Notes: generated from the sequence alone by a model not told the origin. DNA of 13,566 bases from Candidatus Bathyarchaeota archaeon (GCA_003601695.1 PIYH01000027.1:1-13566), one strand, 5' to 3'. Shown: positions 1 through 7,380, counted from the first letter of the stretch. A program made the numbers and translations.

Positions 1-100
1 ATCCTGAGGTCCTCTCATCTAACTCATTTAGGAAGGAATTACTGCCTTGTTATTCTCTAGGTTCTAATATAGCTTCCTATTCTCCATTAAATGATGGATA

Positions 101-129
101 TAAAAAATGACCCTGCCCTATAAAAGGGC
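101..129 (-). terminator. Possible hairpin plus T-run terminator, minus strand
   Basis: Read on the minus strand, a 5-bp stem (GCCCT/AGGGC, 115-119 with 125-129) with a 5-base loop is followed, after a short spacer, by six T residues (complement of 102-107). It lies about 250 bases downstream of the kinase gene and could end the proline operon transcript. The stem is short and archaeal termination relies mainly on T-runs, so this is tentative. Confidence 0.3.
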
Positions 130-180
130 TATTTTGAGATTTATTCCTCCCTTTTTAGGATAATTTTTTAGTCCTTAGAT

Positions 181-195
181 GGTTATTTAATAACC
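181..195. repeat. 15-base perfect palindrome
   Basis: The sequence GGTTATTtAATAACC reads the same on both strands, with 7-base arms around one central base. It lies in non-coding sequence. It could be an operator for a dimeric regulator or simply a small hairpin; nothing nearby decides this. Confidence 0.45.
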
Positions 196-376
196 TGCAT
201 GGATTAAAGAGCCGCAGTCTTCTTTATTTAATTCTAATTTTTAATTAATTATGCGCCGATTATTTACAAATATGAATATGCTAATGTTTTTCAGATATAA
301 AATCTATCCATTACTTATTACAAGGAAACGTTTTCTTTCCTTCTTTAATTTGGATATTTTTTAGGTCCTTTTCATC

Positions 377-1486
377 TCACATAATTGGCATAATTACTTT
401 CTGATTGTAATCGATTATTACCTCTATTTTTCCCCTGAGTTCCTCATCCAGCCGCGGATCTCCCGTGTCTACTCTGAGGACTCTGAGATTTTCGATCTTA
501 TTTCTCGTAGCGATAACTATTATGTTCTGTGCTCCAACCTTCCTTATCACTTGGGAACTTATCTGTTGATTCCCTCTGCCGAAGATAAATCCCTGTCCGC
601 CTATGGGTGTTACAATAATCTTTGTTTTTCTACCCTCTATATATCTGAGAATTGCTTTCTCATTCGCATCTTTCACGATTATCTTTTTGTTTAGGAGTAG
701 ATCTACACCTAAAAGTGTCTTTTTCTGATCGAGTAGATCCACTATTGTGCGCGTAGTTGTTCCTGGGCCGAGAATATAAATGACCTCGGGCTCTAAGATC
801 TTTTCAATAACATAGATGGCTATAGCTGCTTGATTCCTAAGTTCGCTTCTGCTATGAGAGCTCGGTATCTTAACTCCTTGAAGATACCCCGCCTCGTATG
901 GCACCAGCATATATCCGTAGAGTTTTGCTGAAAGACGGTTCTGTCTAAAGGCTTCTTCATCGACATCCATGACCTCAGCCTCTCTCAATGGAAGCCCTGA
1001 GCTTAAAAACTTAGCTGTAATATATGCAGCGGCTTCTGGATTGAGGGCGAAGACGGCGCTATGCATCTTGACTCCTGTCGGAACTCCCAATACTGGAATT
1101 TTCAGCCCAACCACGTCCATTATATCCCGAGCTGTTCCATCTCCCCCGCAAAAAGCGAGAAGATTCACGTTTTCTTCAGTCATTATTTTAGCTGCTTCCT
1201 TTGTGTCAAGAGGGGTTGTCTTGTCCTTCGCCTCCCCTATAATGGTACATTCAAACCCAATTCCCTTTGCCTCTTCCTCGCCCATCTTTCCCGCAGCAGC
1301 TACCATGTGGACTTTGCCGATAACTTTCTTGAGATATGAAAGGAAGACCTTCGCCCTAGCGGGTGCTATTGGCTCCGCACCTAACGCTATAGCTTTCCTT
1401 AAGGTTTTTTCTCCATCAGTCCCCTTGAGTCCTACAGCGCCACCCATACCAGCTATCGGATTAACTATAAGACCTAATTTTTTCAT
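377..1486 (-). CDS. ATP-NAD kinase family protein (COG3199-like)
   Basis: Predicted cytosolic kinase of 369 residues that would phosphorylate NAD to NADP using ATP or polyphosphate. The N-terminus carries the phosphate-binding-like stretch GLIVNPIAGMGG. The signature GGDGTARD is at residues 114-121, as in the NAD kinase/diacylglycerol kinase superfamily. The length and the long C-terminal part fit the ATP-NAD/AcoX kinase branch rather than the shorter classical NAD kinase. The ATG start is supported by AGAAGGAC about 7 bases upstream. It is the last gene of the proB-proA cluster, 35 bases after proA. ProA consumes NADPH, so a role in supplying NADP for proline synthesis is a reasonable inference from position, not something the sequence proves. 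Exact substrate within this family is uncertain. Confidence 0.82.
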   Translation of the reverse strand: MKKLGLIVNPIAGMGGAVGLKGTDGEKTLRKAIALGAEPIAPARAKVFLSYLKKVIGKVHMVAAAGKMGEEEAKGIGFECTIIGEAKDKTTPLDTKEAAKIMTEENVNLLAFCGGDGTARDIMDVVGLKIPVLGVPTGVKMHSAVFALNPEAAAYITAKFLSSGLPLREAEVMDVDEEAFRQNRLSAKLYGYMLVPYEAGYLQGVKIPSSHSRSELRNQAAIAIYVIEKILEPEVIYILGPGTTTRTIVDLLDQKKTLLGVDLLLNKKIIVKDANEKAILRYIEGRKTKIIVTPIGGQGFIFGRGNQQISSQVIRKVGAQNIIVIATRNKIENLRVLRVDTGDPRLDEELRGKIEVIIDYNQKVIMPIM

Positions 1487-1521
1487 GAAGAGTCCTTCTG
1501 TTATAGGGGTATGAAGCCCTG

Positions 1522-2778
1522 TTATTCTCTTACATGCCCGCGTCCAAGAACGAAGTATTTCACAGTTGTTAAATGCTGAACACTCATTGGACCACGTGCA
1601 TGCATTTTTTGGGTACTTATGCCAATCTCAGCGCCAAGTCCATACTGGTTGCCATCTGTGAATCGCGTTGAAGCGTTCCAATAAACGGCGGCGGAGTCTA
1701 CTTCCTTGATGAATCTTAAGGCTTTATTGAAATCTGACGTGAGAATAGCATCCGAATGCTTCGTTCCATACTTGTTTATATGATTTATAGCCTCCTCCAA
1801 ACCGCTAACAACTTTAATACCGATTATTAAGTCCAGATATTCAGTGTACCAGTCTTCCTCCGTAGCTGGGATGACGTCTGGAACAACTTTTCGGGTTTCT
1901 TCACATCCTCTAACCTCAACTCCATGTTTTCGGAGAGCCTCAACAAGTATAGGAATGAATTTTGAGGCTATCTTTCGATGTACAAGGAGCTTCTCGGCAG
2001 CATTGCATGTTCCCGGCCTCTGGCATTTCGCATTTATGACTATCTTTATAGCTCTCTCTAAATCAGCATCTTCCTCAACATATATGTGACAGTTTCCAGT
2101 TCCAGTCTCGATCACTGGAACCTTTGCATTTTCAACAACCGCCCTGATTAATCCAGCTCCTCCCCTAGGAATAAGAACATCAACGTAATCCCGCATTTTC
2201 ATGAGCTCGATTGCCGCGCTTCTCTCAGTTATAGGAACAACTTGAATGGTGCCTTCAGGTATTCCCGAATCTACGGCGGCTTCACTGAGTATTTTCCCGA
2301 TTGCCAAGTTTGAGTTGATAGCGTCTGAGCCGCCGCGTAGAATCACGGCGTTTCCAGATTTAAGGCATATGCCTGAAGCATCCGATGTAACATCAGGTCT
2401 AGACTCGTATATAACAGCGACTACTCCGAGAGGAACCCTAAGCTGACCTATAATTAAACCATTAGGTCTAACCCATGTCCTGACTATTTCTCCTACAGGA
2501 TCAGGGAGAGATGCAACTTCACGTAGACACTGAGCCATCTTTAATATTCTCTTCTCGTTTAGGATGAGCCTATCAAGTAAGGCTTCCTTAACACCTTTAT
2601 CTCTTGAAGTCTTAACATCCTTATTATTCGCCTCGAGAATCTCAGATGTATTCTTCTCCAACGCATCCGCCATATTTAGAAGAGCTTGATTCTTTGTCTC
2701 AGTTGGTAGCTTCGCTAGCTCATAGGAGGCTATCTTCGCCTTTTTACATATCTCCAATATTAATTCCCTAACTGTCAA
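1522..2778 (-). CDS. proA: Gamma-glutamyl phosphate reductase
   Basis: Second enzyme of proline biosynthesis. It reduces glutamyl-5-phosphate with NADPH to glutamate semialdehyde, which cyclises to pyrroline-5-carboxylate. At 418 residues it has the usual length of the family and reads as an aldehyde dehydrogenase-like fold throughout. Residues that can be seen are RVPLGVVAVIYESRPDVT (114-131), SGNAVILRGG (141-150), the ETGTGNCH segment (224-231) and the catalytic cysteine in RPGTCNAAE (Cys258). The start is a TTG one base after the proB stop. The only nearby ATG is the last sense codon of proB, so a TTG start coupled to proB translation is the natural reading, with GGAGGGAG upstream inside proB. 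The gene is intact. Confidence 0.96.
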   Translation of the reverse strand: MTVRELILEICKKAKIASYELAKLPTETKNQALLNMADALEKNTSEILEANNKDVKTSRDKGVKEALLDRLILNEKRILKMAQCLREVASLPDPVGEIVRTWVRPNGLIIGQLRVPLGVVAVIYESRPDVTSDASGICLKSGNAVILRGGSDAINSNLAIGKILSEAAVDSGIPEGTIQVVPITERSAAIELMKMRDYVDVLIPRGGAGLIRAVVENAKVPVIETGTGNCHIYVEEDADLERAIKIVINAKCQRPGTCNAAEKLLVHRKIASKFIPILVEALRKHGVEVRGCEETRKVVPDVIPATEEDWYTEYLDLIIGIKVVSGLEEAINHINKYGTKHSDAILTSDFNKALRFIKEVDSAAVYWNASTRFTDGNQYGLGAEIGISTQKMHARGPMSVQHLTTVKYFVLGRGHVRE

Positions 2779-2779
2779 C

Positions 2780-3913
2780 CTACATCTTCTCCCTCCTCAG
2801 AGACATCCGCTTTCTACTTATTACTTCTTTCTGTCTAATATAACCTAAAGTCTTCCTTATCTGGGAAGTATTCATTCCCTTAATTAAGTTAATCTCTTCA
2901 CTTGTATAGTTAGCTATTCCCCTAGCGAACTCCCTGTCATCTGGACCCACGAGGCTCACAACCTCTCCAACTTGAAATCTTCCGGAAACATCTTCTATGC
3001 CGACGGCTAGTAGGCTCGCGCCTTTCAGAATAGCCTCCTTCGCTCCCTGGTTCACCTTTATCTGACCCTTCGCACCCGCACCGTATGCTATCCATTTTTT
3101 AATCTTTGATATCTTCTTTTTTTCGGGCTTAAATAGTGTTCCAACAGGCTTTCCCTCCAGCAAGTCTAGAAGTACGTTCTCTCTATGACTGTTTGCAATT
3201 ACGAGCGGAATTCCGCTTCGCATAGCTATCTCGGCGGCTTGAATCTTAGTTTTCATTCCTCCACGGCCAAACTTGCTCTTTCCCTCAGCGGCCTTCTTTA
3301 TTTTAGGCGTTATTTTCTCAACAACTAGTATAAGATTCGCATCCGGCTTTTCCGGACTCTTCGTATAAAAACCATCTACAGTTGTTAGGATTGCAACCAA
3401 ATCTGCTTCAACCGCATTTGCTATTAGAACTGAGAGGATATCGTTATCGCTGAAATTTATTTTCTGGCCTTTTGTTAGAGGGATTATCTCATTGATTGAC
3501 GTCACGTCATTCTCGTTAACTATGGGGATTACGCCGATCTGAAGAAGTCTATCGAGGACGTTACACGTGTGAATATAGGATACGCGGTCGGCGAGGTCTC
3601 TTTCTGTTAAGAGAACCTGCGCTACCTTCAGACCGTGGGTCTTAAAGAATCCTCTATAGTGGGACATCAGTATACTCTGTCCAGCGGCTGCGCATGCCTG
3701 CTTGAAGACTATATCGTTTGGATTGGGTTTGACGTTGAGTTCCGCTATTCCGGCAGCTATTGCACCTGATGTTACAAGGATCACCTTGTAACCTTTCTTT
3801 ACTACCTGTGCTATTTGATCCACTATTCTCTTCATTGATTTTAAGTCAAGTCTTCCATCATCCTTGACAAGGCTTCCGGTTCCAACCTTCACGACTATGA
3901 GCTTGCTAGCCAT
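2780..3913 (-). CDS. proB: Glutamate 5-kinase with PUA domain
   Basis: First enzyme of proline biosynthesis, phosphorylating glutamate with ATP. The N-terminal two thirds are an amino-acid kinase domain: KVGTGSLV near the start, VTSGAIAAG, NENDVTS and NFSDNDILS. After a basic linker, a C-terminal PUA domain runs from roughly residue 270, as in full-length bacterial-type ProB. At about 377 residues nothing is missing. I chose the ATG at 3913 because GGAG lies 7 bases upstream (complement of 3921-3924); a TTG immediately before it would add one residue. The gene heads a minus-strand operon with proA (1-base gap) and the ATP-NAD kinase. A TATA-like box upstream is listed separately. Feedback inhibition by proline is known for the family; PUA is often linked to it. 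Confidence 0.95.
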   Translation of the reverse strand: MASKLIVVKVGTGSLVKDDGRLDLKSMKRIVDQIAQVVKKGYKVILVTSGAIAAGIAELNVKPNPNDIVFKQACAAAGQSILMSHYRGFFKTHGLKVAQVLLTERDLADRVSYIHTCNVLDRLLQIGVIPIVNENDVTSINEIIPLTKGQKINFSDNDILSVLIANAVEADLVAILTTVDGFYTKSPEKPDANLILVVEKITPKIKKAAEGKSKFGRGGMKTKIQAAEIAMRSGIPLVIANSHRENVLLDLLEGKPVGTLFKPEKKKISKIKKWIAYGAGAKGQIKVNQGAKEAILKGASLLAVGIEDVSGRFQVGEVVSLVGPDDREFARGIANYTSEEINLIKGMNTSQIRKTLGYIRQKEVISRKRMSLRREKM

Positions 3914-3920
3914 CAAAGAG

Positions 3921-3924
3921 CTCC
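3921..3924 (-). promoter_or_regulatory. Ribosome binding site of proB
   Basis: GGAG on the minus strand, 7 bases from the ATG at 3913. It favours that ATG over the TTG codon directly before it. Confidence 0.6.
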
Positions 3925-3947
3925 TCTCTCACCCTTTAGGTGAAATT

Positions 3948-3962
3948 ATTCTTTTATTTCTT
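3948..3962 (-). promoter_or_regulatory. TATA-like box for the proB operon
   Basis: On the minus strand the sequence GAAATAAAAGAATAA lies about 26 bases before a position near 3929, which would leave a leader of roughly 16 bases containing the GGAG site. The distance fits archaeal TATA-box promoters. It shares the short divergent region with the UbiA promoter. Confidence 0.45.
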
Positions 3963-3979
3963 TCTCTTCGACCCTCCGA

Positions 3980-3992
3980 AAAATAATTATTT
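3980..3992 (+). promoter_or_regulatory. TATA-like box for the UbiA gene
   Basis: AAAATAATTATTT is centred about 26 bases before 4012. Transcription would start within two bases of the GTG at 4014, suggesting a leaderless mRNA, consistent with the lack of a Shine-Dalgarno sequence before that GTG. Confidence 0.4.
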
Positions 3993-4013
3993 GACGATTA
4001 TCCACTTGTCGTT

Positions 4014-4874
4014 GTGTCTGTATTGAAGAGAAGAATGCTTGGCTTCATAAAGATTATACGTCCAGTTAATGGATTAATGATGAGCTTAGCTGTCTTTGTT
4101 GGAGCATGGCTATCTCTAAACACACCTGTCTCCCCCGATCTCTTGCAGAATCTCATTTTAGGAGCTTTAACAGCCTTTACTCTATCTGGAGCTTCAATGG
4201 CGATAAATGACTACTGTGATTACGAGATTGATAAAATTAATGAGCCGAATCGGCCGCTTCCAAGCGGCGTAGTAAAATTAGAGGAGAGCTTATTTCTGGC
4301 CGCAGTTATGATACTGTTCGGTCTGGTTGCATCGTTACTCATAAATTTGAAGATGCTACTGATCGCGTTGATTTCTATATCGGTCTCTACGATTTATGCA
4401 TTTAGGGGTAAACAGACGGGGTTACCAGGGAATATGCTTGTAAGCTTCTGTGTCGCTATTCCATTCATATATGGAAGCCTTATGGTCAGTGATATTATTG
4501 ATCTGAAGATACTTCTCTTCTCAGCTATGGCTTTTCTATCAAATATAGGTCGAGAGGTAACGAAGGGAATGGTGGATGTAAGCGGCGACCGGATTAAGAA
4601 TATGAGAACGGTAGCGGTGATCTATGGTGAGAAAGTAGCCGCAGCCGTCGCCTCAGCTATGATTCTCTCCGCCGTCATCTTAAGCGCTGTGCCTCCAATC
4701 ATGGGCATAGTCTCCGCATGGTTCATTCCATTCGTTGCAATCACGGATATCGGTTTCATTCTTTCATCAATGATGCTCATCCGAAATCCAACGCGTCAAA
4801 ATGCAAAGAAGGTGAAGAGCCTTATTCTCTTATGCATGTTGATGGGCATGATCGCTTTCATAGCTGGGAAATAG
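4014..4874 (+). CDS. UbiA-family prenyltransferase, probable digeranylgeranylglyceryl phosphate synthase
   Basis: Integral membrane enzyme that likely adds the second geranylgeranyl chain to geranylgeranylglyceryl phosphate in archaeal ether-lipid synthesis. Both aspartate-rich UbiA motifs are present: NDYCDYEID at residues 65-73 followed by PNRPLPSG (78-85), and GMVDVSGD ending at Asp192, followed by IKNMRT. Between and around them are about eight hydrophobic membrane-spanning segments. The IRPVNG segment near residue 15 is typical of the N-terminus. At 286 residues from the GTG it has normal length. An alternative start is the ATG at 4035, preceded by GAAGAG; I kept the GTG because the TATA box position suits a leaderless start. 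Other UbiA members (quinone or haem prenylation) are possible, but the size and archaeal context favour the lipid enzyme. Confidence 0.83.
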   Translation: MSVLKRRMLGFIKIIRPVNGLMMSLAVFVGAWLSLNTPVSPDLLQNLILGALTAFTLSGASMAINDYCDYEIDKINEPNRPLPSGVVKLEESLFLAAVMILFGLVASLLINLKMLLIALISISVSTIYAFRGKQTGLPGNMLVSFCVAIPFIYGSLMVSDIIDLKILLFSAMAFLSNIGREVTKGMVDVSGDRIKNMRTVAVIYGEKVAAAVASAMILSAVILSAVPPIMGIVSAWFIPFVAITDIGFILSSMMLIRNPTRQNAKKVKSLILLCMLMGMIAFIAGK

Positions 4875-4878
4875 CAAC

Positions 4879-4890
4879 AAATATTTTACC
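4879..4890 (+). promoter_or_regulatory. Possible TATA-like box for the tRNA-Leu gene
   Basis: AAATATTTTACC lies just after the UbiA stop and about 37 bases before the mature tRNA 5' end, leaving room for a short leader that RNase P would remove. A second AT-rich stretch, TATTTATT at 4905-4912, is too close to the tRNA to be the TATA box. Confidence 0.35.
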
Positions 4891-4921
4891 CAAAGATACA
4901 AAGATATTTATTGGTGTAAAA

Positions 4922-5028
4922 GCGGGGATAGCCAAGCCAGGTCAAAGGCGCAGAGCGAACAAATCCGCGTAAGCTTCAGGAGCCTGTCCCATAGGGGTTC
5001 GCGGGTTCAAATCCCGCTCCCCGCACCA
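4922..5028 (+). tRNA. tRNA-Leu (anticodon CAG) with a short non-canonical intron
   Basis: All arms of a class II leucine tRNA can be drawn. The acceptor stem is GCGGGGA (4922-4928) with TCCCCGC (5018-5024); the discriminator is A5025 and CCA is encoded at 5026-5028. The D-arm uses GCC/GGC, with its loop containing AGGTCAAA. The T-arm is GCGGG/CCCGC around TTCAAAT. The long variable arm is at 4987-5000 (CCC-ATA-GGG). The anticodon loop TTCAGGA (4975-4981) carries CAG at 4977-4979, reading CUG codons. The 5' strand of the anticodon stem only pairs with GCCTG (4982-4986) if 19 bases are removed, joining CAG (4951-4953) to GC (4973-4974). The mature tRNA would be 88 nt including CCA. Confidence 0.93.
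4954..4972 (+). other. 19-base tRNA intron between positions 29 and 30
   Basis: The intron interrupts the 5' strand of the anticodon stem rather than the usual site after position 37. A bulge-helix-bulge splice motif can be drawn. The central 4-bp helix is GCGC (4949-4952, overlapping exon 1)-like pairing, most exactly exon GCGC at 4948-4951 with intron GCGT at 4967-4970. It is flanked by 3-base bulges AGA (4952-4954) and AAG (4971-4973), each cut after its second base. An outer helix pairs AAG (4945-4947) with CTT (4974-4976). This is the geometry recognised by archaeal splicing endonuclease. The inner helix is weak, so the motif is of the relaxed type. Confidence 0.85.
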
Positions 5029-5040
5029 GTTTACCAGTAA

Positions 5041-5345
5041 AATTTCGCAAGTAACCTTAGCATGGCAGTTCAATCTCATCTAGAGTCTCAGAGATCCTTT
5101 AGATGATTATTCTCCAATTCATCTTTAGTTCTCCACCACGAGTCGAAAAATCCCAATTCACTGATGAACGTACCTACTGCATTCTTTGCAGTTTATGCGT
5201 CCGATACTGTGAAGAGATCAAGAAAGAAATGCTACAACATTCGTTGGCAGAGGAGCCAATCGAAAAGGTTGCCGTCGTACCAGAGAAAGCTGACGTATGC
5301 GAACTTGCAGGGAGTTCTATAAACTACTAAACGAAATGATCAGGA
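5041..5345 (+). pseudogene. Relic of an iron-sulfur protein (NuoG/hydrogenase-subunit type)
   Basis: The core is an open frame at 5103-5330 containing CILCSLCVRYCEE, a CxxCxxCxxxC cluster-binding motif like those following the [2Fe-2S] domain in NuoG, HoxU and formate dehydrogenase subunits. Two features suggest decay. A different frame just upstream (about 5041-5102) reads AVQSHLESQRSF, resembling the segment that normally precedes this motif, and the reading then continues in the 5103 frame as IILQFIFS. At the other end, VCE (5295-5303) is followed by ELAGSS in frame, whereas a one-base shift at about 5304 gives CREFYKLL, resembling a second cysteine cluster that has lost cysteines. The whole [2Fe-2S] domain expected before it is absent, and the piece starts 13 bases after the tRNA. 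A short functional protein from 5103 cannot be excluded, but there is no clear ribosome binding site. Confidence 0.5.
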
Positions 5346-6115
5346 ATTGTTTTTATCTCCTTCCCTTTTTCAAGCGCTACGATCTCAACCCATTCATCAA
5401 TGCCTGAGGAGGATACTTTCCTCCCCAACACGTGTTCTATCTGGAAGACTCCCGCAGGGTTATCCATATTCACCAAAATTTTTACAGGGCGACTTTCACC
5501 TTCTAGAACTTCGACTCTTCTGATGGCGAGCGCCGACAGAGAATGTATATCTACATCACCCATTCTATAGGGGATTCTAGCTCTTCCTTCAGCCATATCT
5601 GTTCCATCCGCCACCTTCACAGAGCCAGCTTCTATGCTGAGACACTTAACATTCTCATCATGGGAGAAAATACAATGAAGAATTTCAGACTTTAATCTTA
5701 AAGCTAATTCTTTCTCCGTCGGATAAATCTTTGAGAGAAGCCTGTCTAAGATTGGACTTGCAATTGTGCAGCCATGCATATGGTGAGCGTCACGGTGAAT
5801 AGCGTTTCCAATATCATGTAGGTAAGCTCCACATAAAACCACAACTTTTGCATCTTCTAAACTGCATATGCCGTTTCTGACCGTTGTAGGCATGAATCTG
5901 CGACTTAAAATCTCGAATATTTCAAGGGCGCTACCAGACGTGATTCTTGAATGAACCGGGCCGTGATCGTTGTATCTAAGTCTTTCAACAGCCATAACAT
6001 TAGCCATCCGAAGATATGTTTGAGTTTCAACGTCGTTTTCTAAAAAGTCGAAGACTCTTCGAAGACGGGGTTCCCTCAAATGCTTGCAGATTAAACGAGG
6101 AGAAACTATAGCCAT
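5327..6115 (-). CDS. HD-domain metal-dependent phosphohydrolase
   Basis: Predicted soluble metal-dependent hydrolase of 262 residues, likely acting on phosphate esters of nucleotides or a related substrate that I cannot name. HD-superfamily residues are visible: His51 in NDHGPVH, the paired His100-Asp101 in YLHDIGN, histidines at 111-114 in HHMHG, His147 and His152 in the ILHCIFSHD segment, and Asp170 in VADGTD. The C-terminal 80 residues form a separate mixed region, possibly a small sensing or dimerisation domain. The ATG at 6115 has no good Shine-Dalgarno sequence but sits about 26 bases from a TATA-like box, suggesting a leaderless transcript. It is transcribed away from the DHH phosphoesterase gene. 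Its 3' end touches the iron-sulfur relic. Confidence 0.85.
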   Translation of the reverse strand: MAIVSPRLICKHLREPRLRRVFDFLENDVETQTYLRMANVMAVERLRYNDHGPVHSRITSGSALEIFEILSRRFMPTTVRNGICSLEDAKVVVLCGAYLHDIGNAIHRDAHHMHGCTIASPILDRLLSKIYPTEKELALRLKSEILHCIFSHDENVKCLSIEAGSVKVADGTDMAEGRARIPYRMGDVDIHSLSALAIRRVEVLEGESRPVKILVNMDNPAGVFQIEHVLGRKVSSSGIDEWVEIVALEKGKEIKTIPDHFV

Positions 6116-6136
6116 CTTACATCAACATCCTTCATC

Positions 6137-6145
6137 ATTTATATG
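6137..6145 (-). promoter_or_regulatory. TATA-like box for the HD-domain gene
   Basis: CATATAAAT on the minus strand is centred about 26 bases upstream of the ATG at 6115. This places the transcription start at or next to the start codon, as in leaderless archaeal genes. Confidence 0.5.
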
Positions 6146-6198
6146 ACATTACTGTTCAAATCTTTATTGATATGAGATTTAAATGAAGAGGTTAAAGA

Positions 6199-7173
6199 AT
6201 GGATACGTGGATTTTTACTCATGGAGATGCTGATGGATTATGCGCTGGAGCTATCGCCTTAGCCGCGAATCCAGAAGCCCACGTCTTCTTTACCCACCCG
6301 TATGGGCTGGAGGAAGATCTAAAAGAAGCCAAGAAAAACGATAAAGTCATCATATGCGATATTGCTATTTCAGAGAGCCATCTAACTAAGCTTTTACGAT
6401 TATTCTCAGAGATTGCGGAGGAGGGAGATTTAACCTATATTGACCATCATCCCCTGCCTGAAAATCTTCCGAAAGAAGAGATTCCTGGAAAGATTATTCA
6501 CAGCTTAGAATCGTCAGCTTCTGAGCTAACCTACACACTTTTTCAATCCAGATTGGATCCGATATACGCTAGAATAGCGATCATGGGTGCCATAGGAGAT
6601 TATTTAGATAATACCCCCCTGATTCGTCAACTCCTGAAAAGATGGGATAAAAGAACATTATATTTTGAAAGCGGTTTACTCATTCAAGGAATTGAGGGGC
6701 AGAAGAGAAACTACGAATTGAAAAGAAGCATAGTAGCTAACTTAGCTAATAATATGCCTCCAAGCTTCGATAGAAAGCTGGTTGAGCTCGCTATACAGAA
6801 TACTCATCTCGAAGAGATAGCGATAAGGGAACTTAGAAGTAGAGTTAAGATCTCAGGAGAAGTAGCCTATGTCCTTAATTTCCCCTTCTCACATGGAAAA
6901 ACAGCCACTTACGCTATGGGACTCACGGATGTCCTGGTCGGAATCGCCGGAGAAGAAAGAAAAAACATGATTGACATGAGCTTAAGGGCATGCAGTCGAG
7001 AAATAGATCTCAACAAGACGTTGAGACAGATAACTAGGAAGATTGGAGGTAGCGGAGGCGGACATCCAAACGCGGCTGGAGCGAGAATCCCAAAGGAAAA
7101 ATTTGAAGACCTCTTGGAAGAGGTGAATAAGAGATTAAAAAAAATCAAAGGTGAGGAGGTGAACTCACTCTAA
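6199..7173 (+). CDS. DHH-family phosphoesterase (RecJ/nanoRNase-like)
   Basis: Manganese-type phosphoesterase of 324 residues with an N-terminal DHH domain and a C-terminal DHHA1 domain. Visible motifs are HGDADG (residues 8-13), CDIA with Asp54, the name-giving DHH (82-84), GDYLD (133-137), and the glycine-rich substrate-binding GGSGGGHPNAAGA (283-295). The family cleaves phosphodiester bonds in single-stranded DNA, short RNA oligonucleotides or cyclic dinucleotides; this sequence alone does not decide which. The size and lack of extra domains suit a small archaeal RecJ-like nuclease or a nanoRNase. The ATG is preceded by GAGG about 8 bases upstream. It is divergent from the HD-domain hydrolase. 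Confidence 0.9.
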   Translation: MDTWIFTHGDADGLCAGAIALAANPEAHVFFTHPYGLEEDLKEAKKNDKVIICDIAISESHLTKLLRLFSEIAEEGDLTYIDHHPLPENLPKEEIPGKIIHSLESSASELTYTLFQSRLDPIYARIAIMGAIGDYLDNTPLIRQLLKRWDKRTLYFESGLLIQGIEGQKRNYELKRSIVANLANNMPPSFDRKLVELAIQNTHLEEIAIRELRSRVKISGEVAYVLNFPFSHGKTATYAMGLTDVLVGIAGEERKNMIDMSLRACSREIDLNKTLRQITRKIGGSGGGHPNAAGARIPKEKFEDLLEEVNKRLKKIKGEEVNSL

Positions 7174-7179
7174 ACGGCA

Positions 7180-7204
7180 TTTACTTTTCATCTTTATCTT
7201 TAAT
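7180..7204 (+). terminator. T-rich termination region after the DHH gene
   Basis: Several T-clusters (TTTACTTTTC, CTTTATCTTT) begin 7 bases after the stop codon. Such pyrimidine-rich tracts end many archaeal transcripts. The rest of the gap to 7380 shows nothing else convincing. Confidence 0.4.
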
Positions 7205-7356
7205 CTCATCTAGGCTGAGCGTCCCTTTCAATATTCATAGATGGTTCTCATTGTAGGGAGAGTTAGAATTAGGGTGAAAACTATCTGGAGTACTTCGGAT
7301 TTCCATCGTCATCAGTTCATAAATGATTTCATTATGCATCCAGTGATGTTACAATT

Positions 7357-7374
7357 CTAAAAAGAAAGGAAGGA
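7357..7374 (-). terminator. T-rich tract after the SIMPL-domain gene
   Basis: On the minus strand CCTTTCTTTTT begins within about 15 bases of the stop codon at 7381. It is a plausible archaeal terminator facing the one behind the DHH gene. Confidence 0.4.
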
Positions 7375-7380
7375 TTGAGT

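Larger units (their letters stand above)
1..376. other. Gene-free AT-rich region
   Basis: I see no convincing coding frame here. The stretch is AT-rich, has many stops in all frames and lies downstream of the minus-strand kinase gene that ends at 377. It contains a perfect 15-base palindrome at 181-195 and a small hairpin at 115-129, both listed separately. It is probably intergenic sequence or the leader of a gene to the left of the window. Confidence 0.6.

Noticed and set aside
969..1514. Long plus-strand open frame of 181 codons
   Set aside because: It lies opposite the ATP-NAD kinase gene, whose motif, start signal and operon context are convincing; its Ser/Pro/Ala-rich translation is typical of an antisense shadow.
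7222..7338. Short minus-strand frame of about 34 codons in the gap after the DHH gene
   Set aside because: Too short, no ribosome binding site, no recognisable motif, and polar composition compatible with random sequence.
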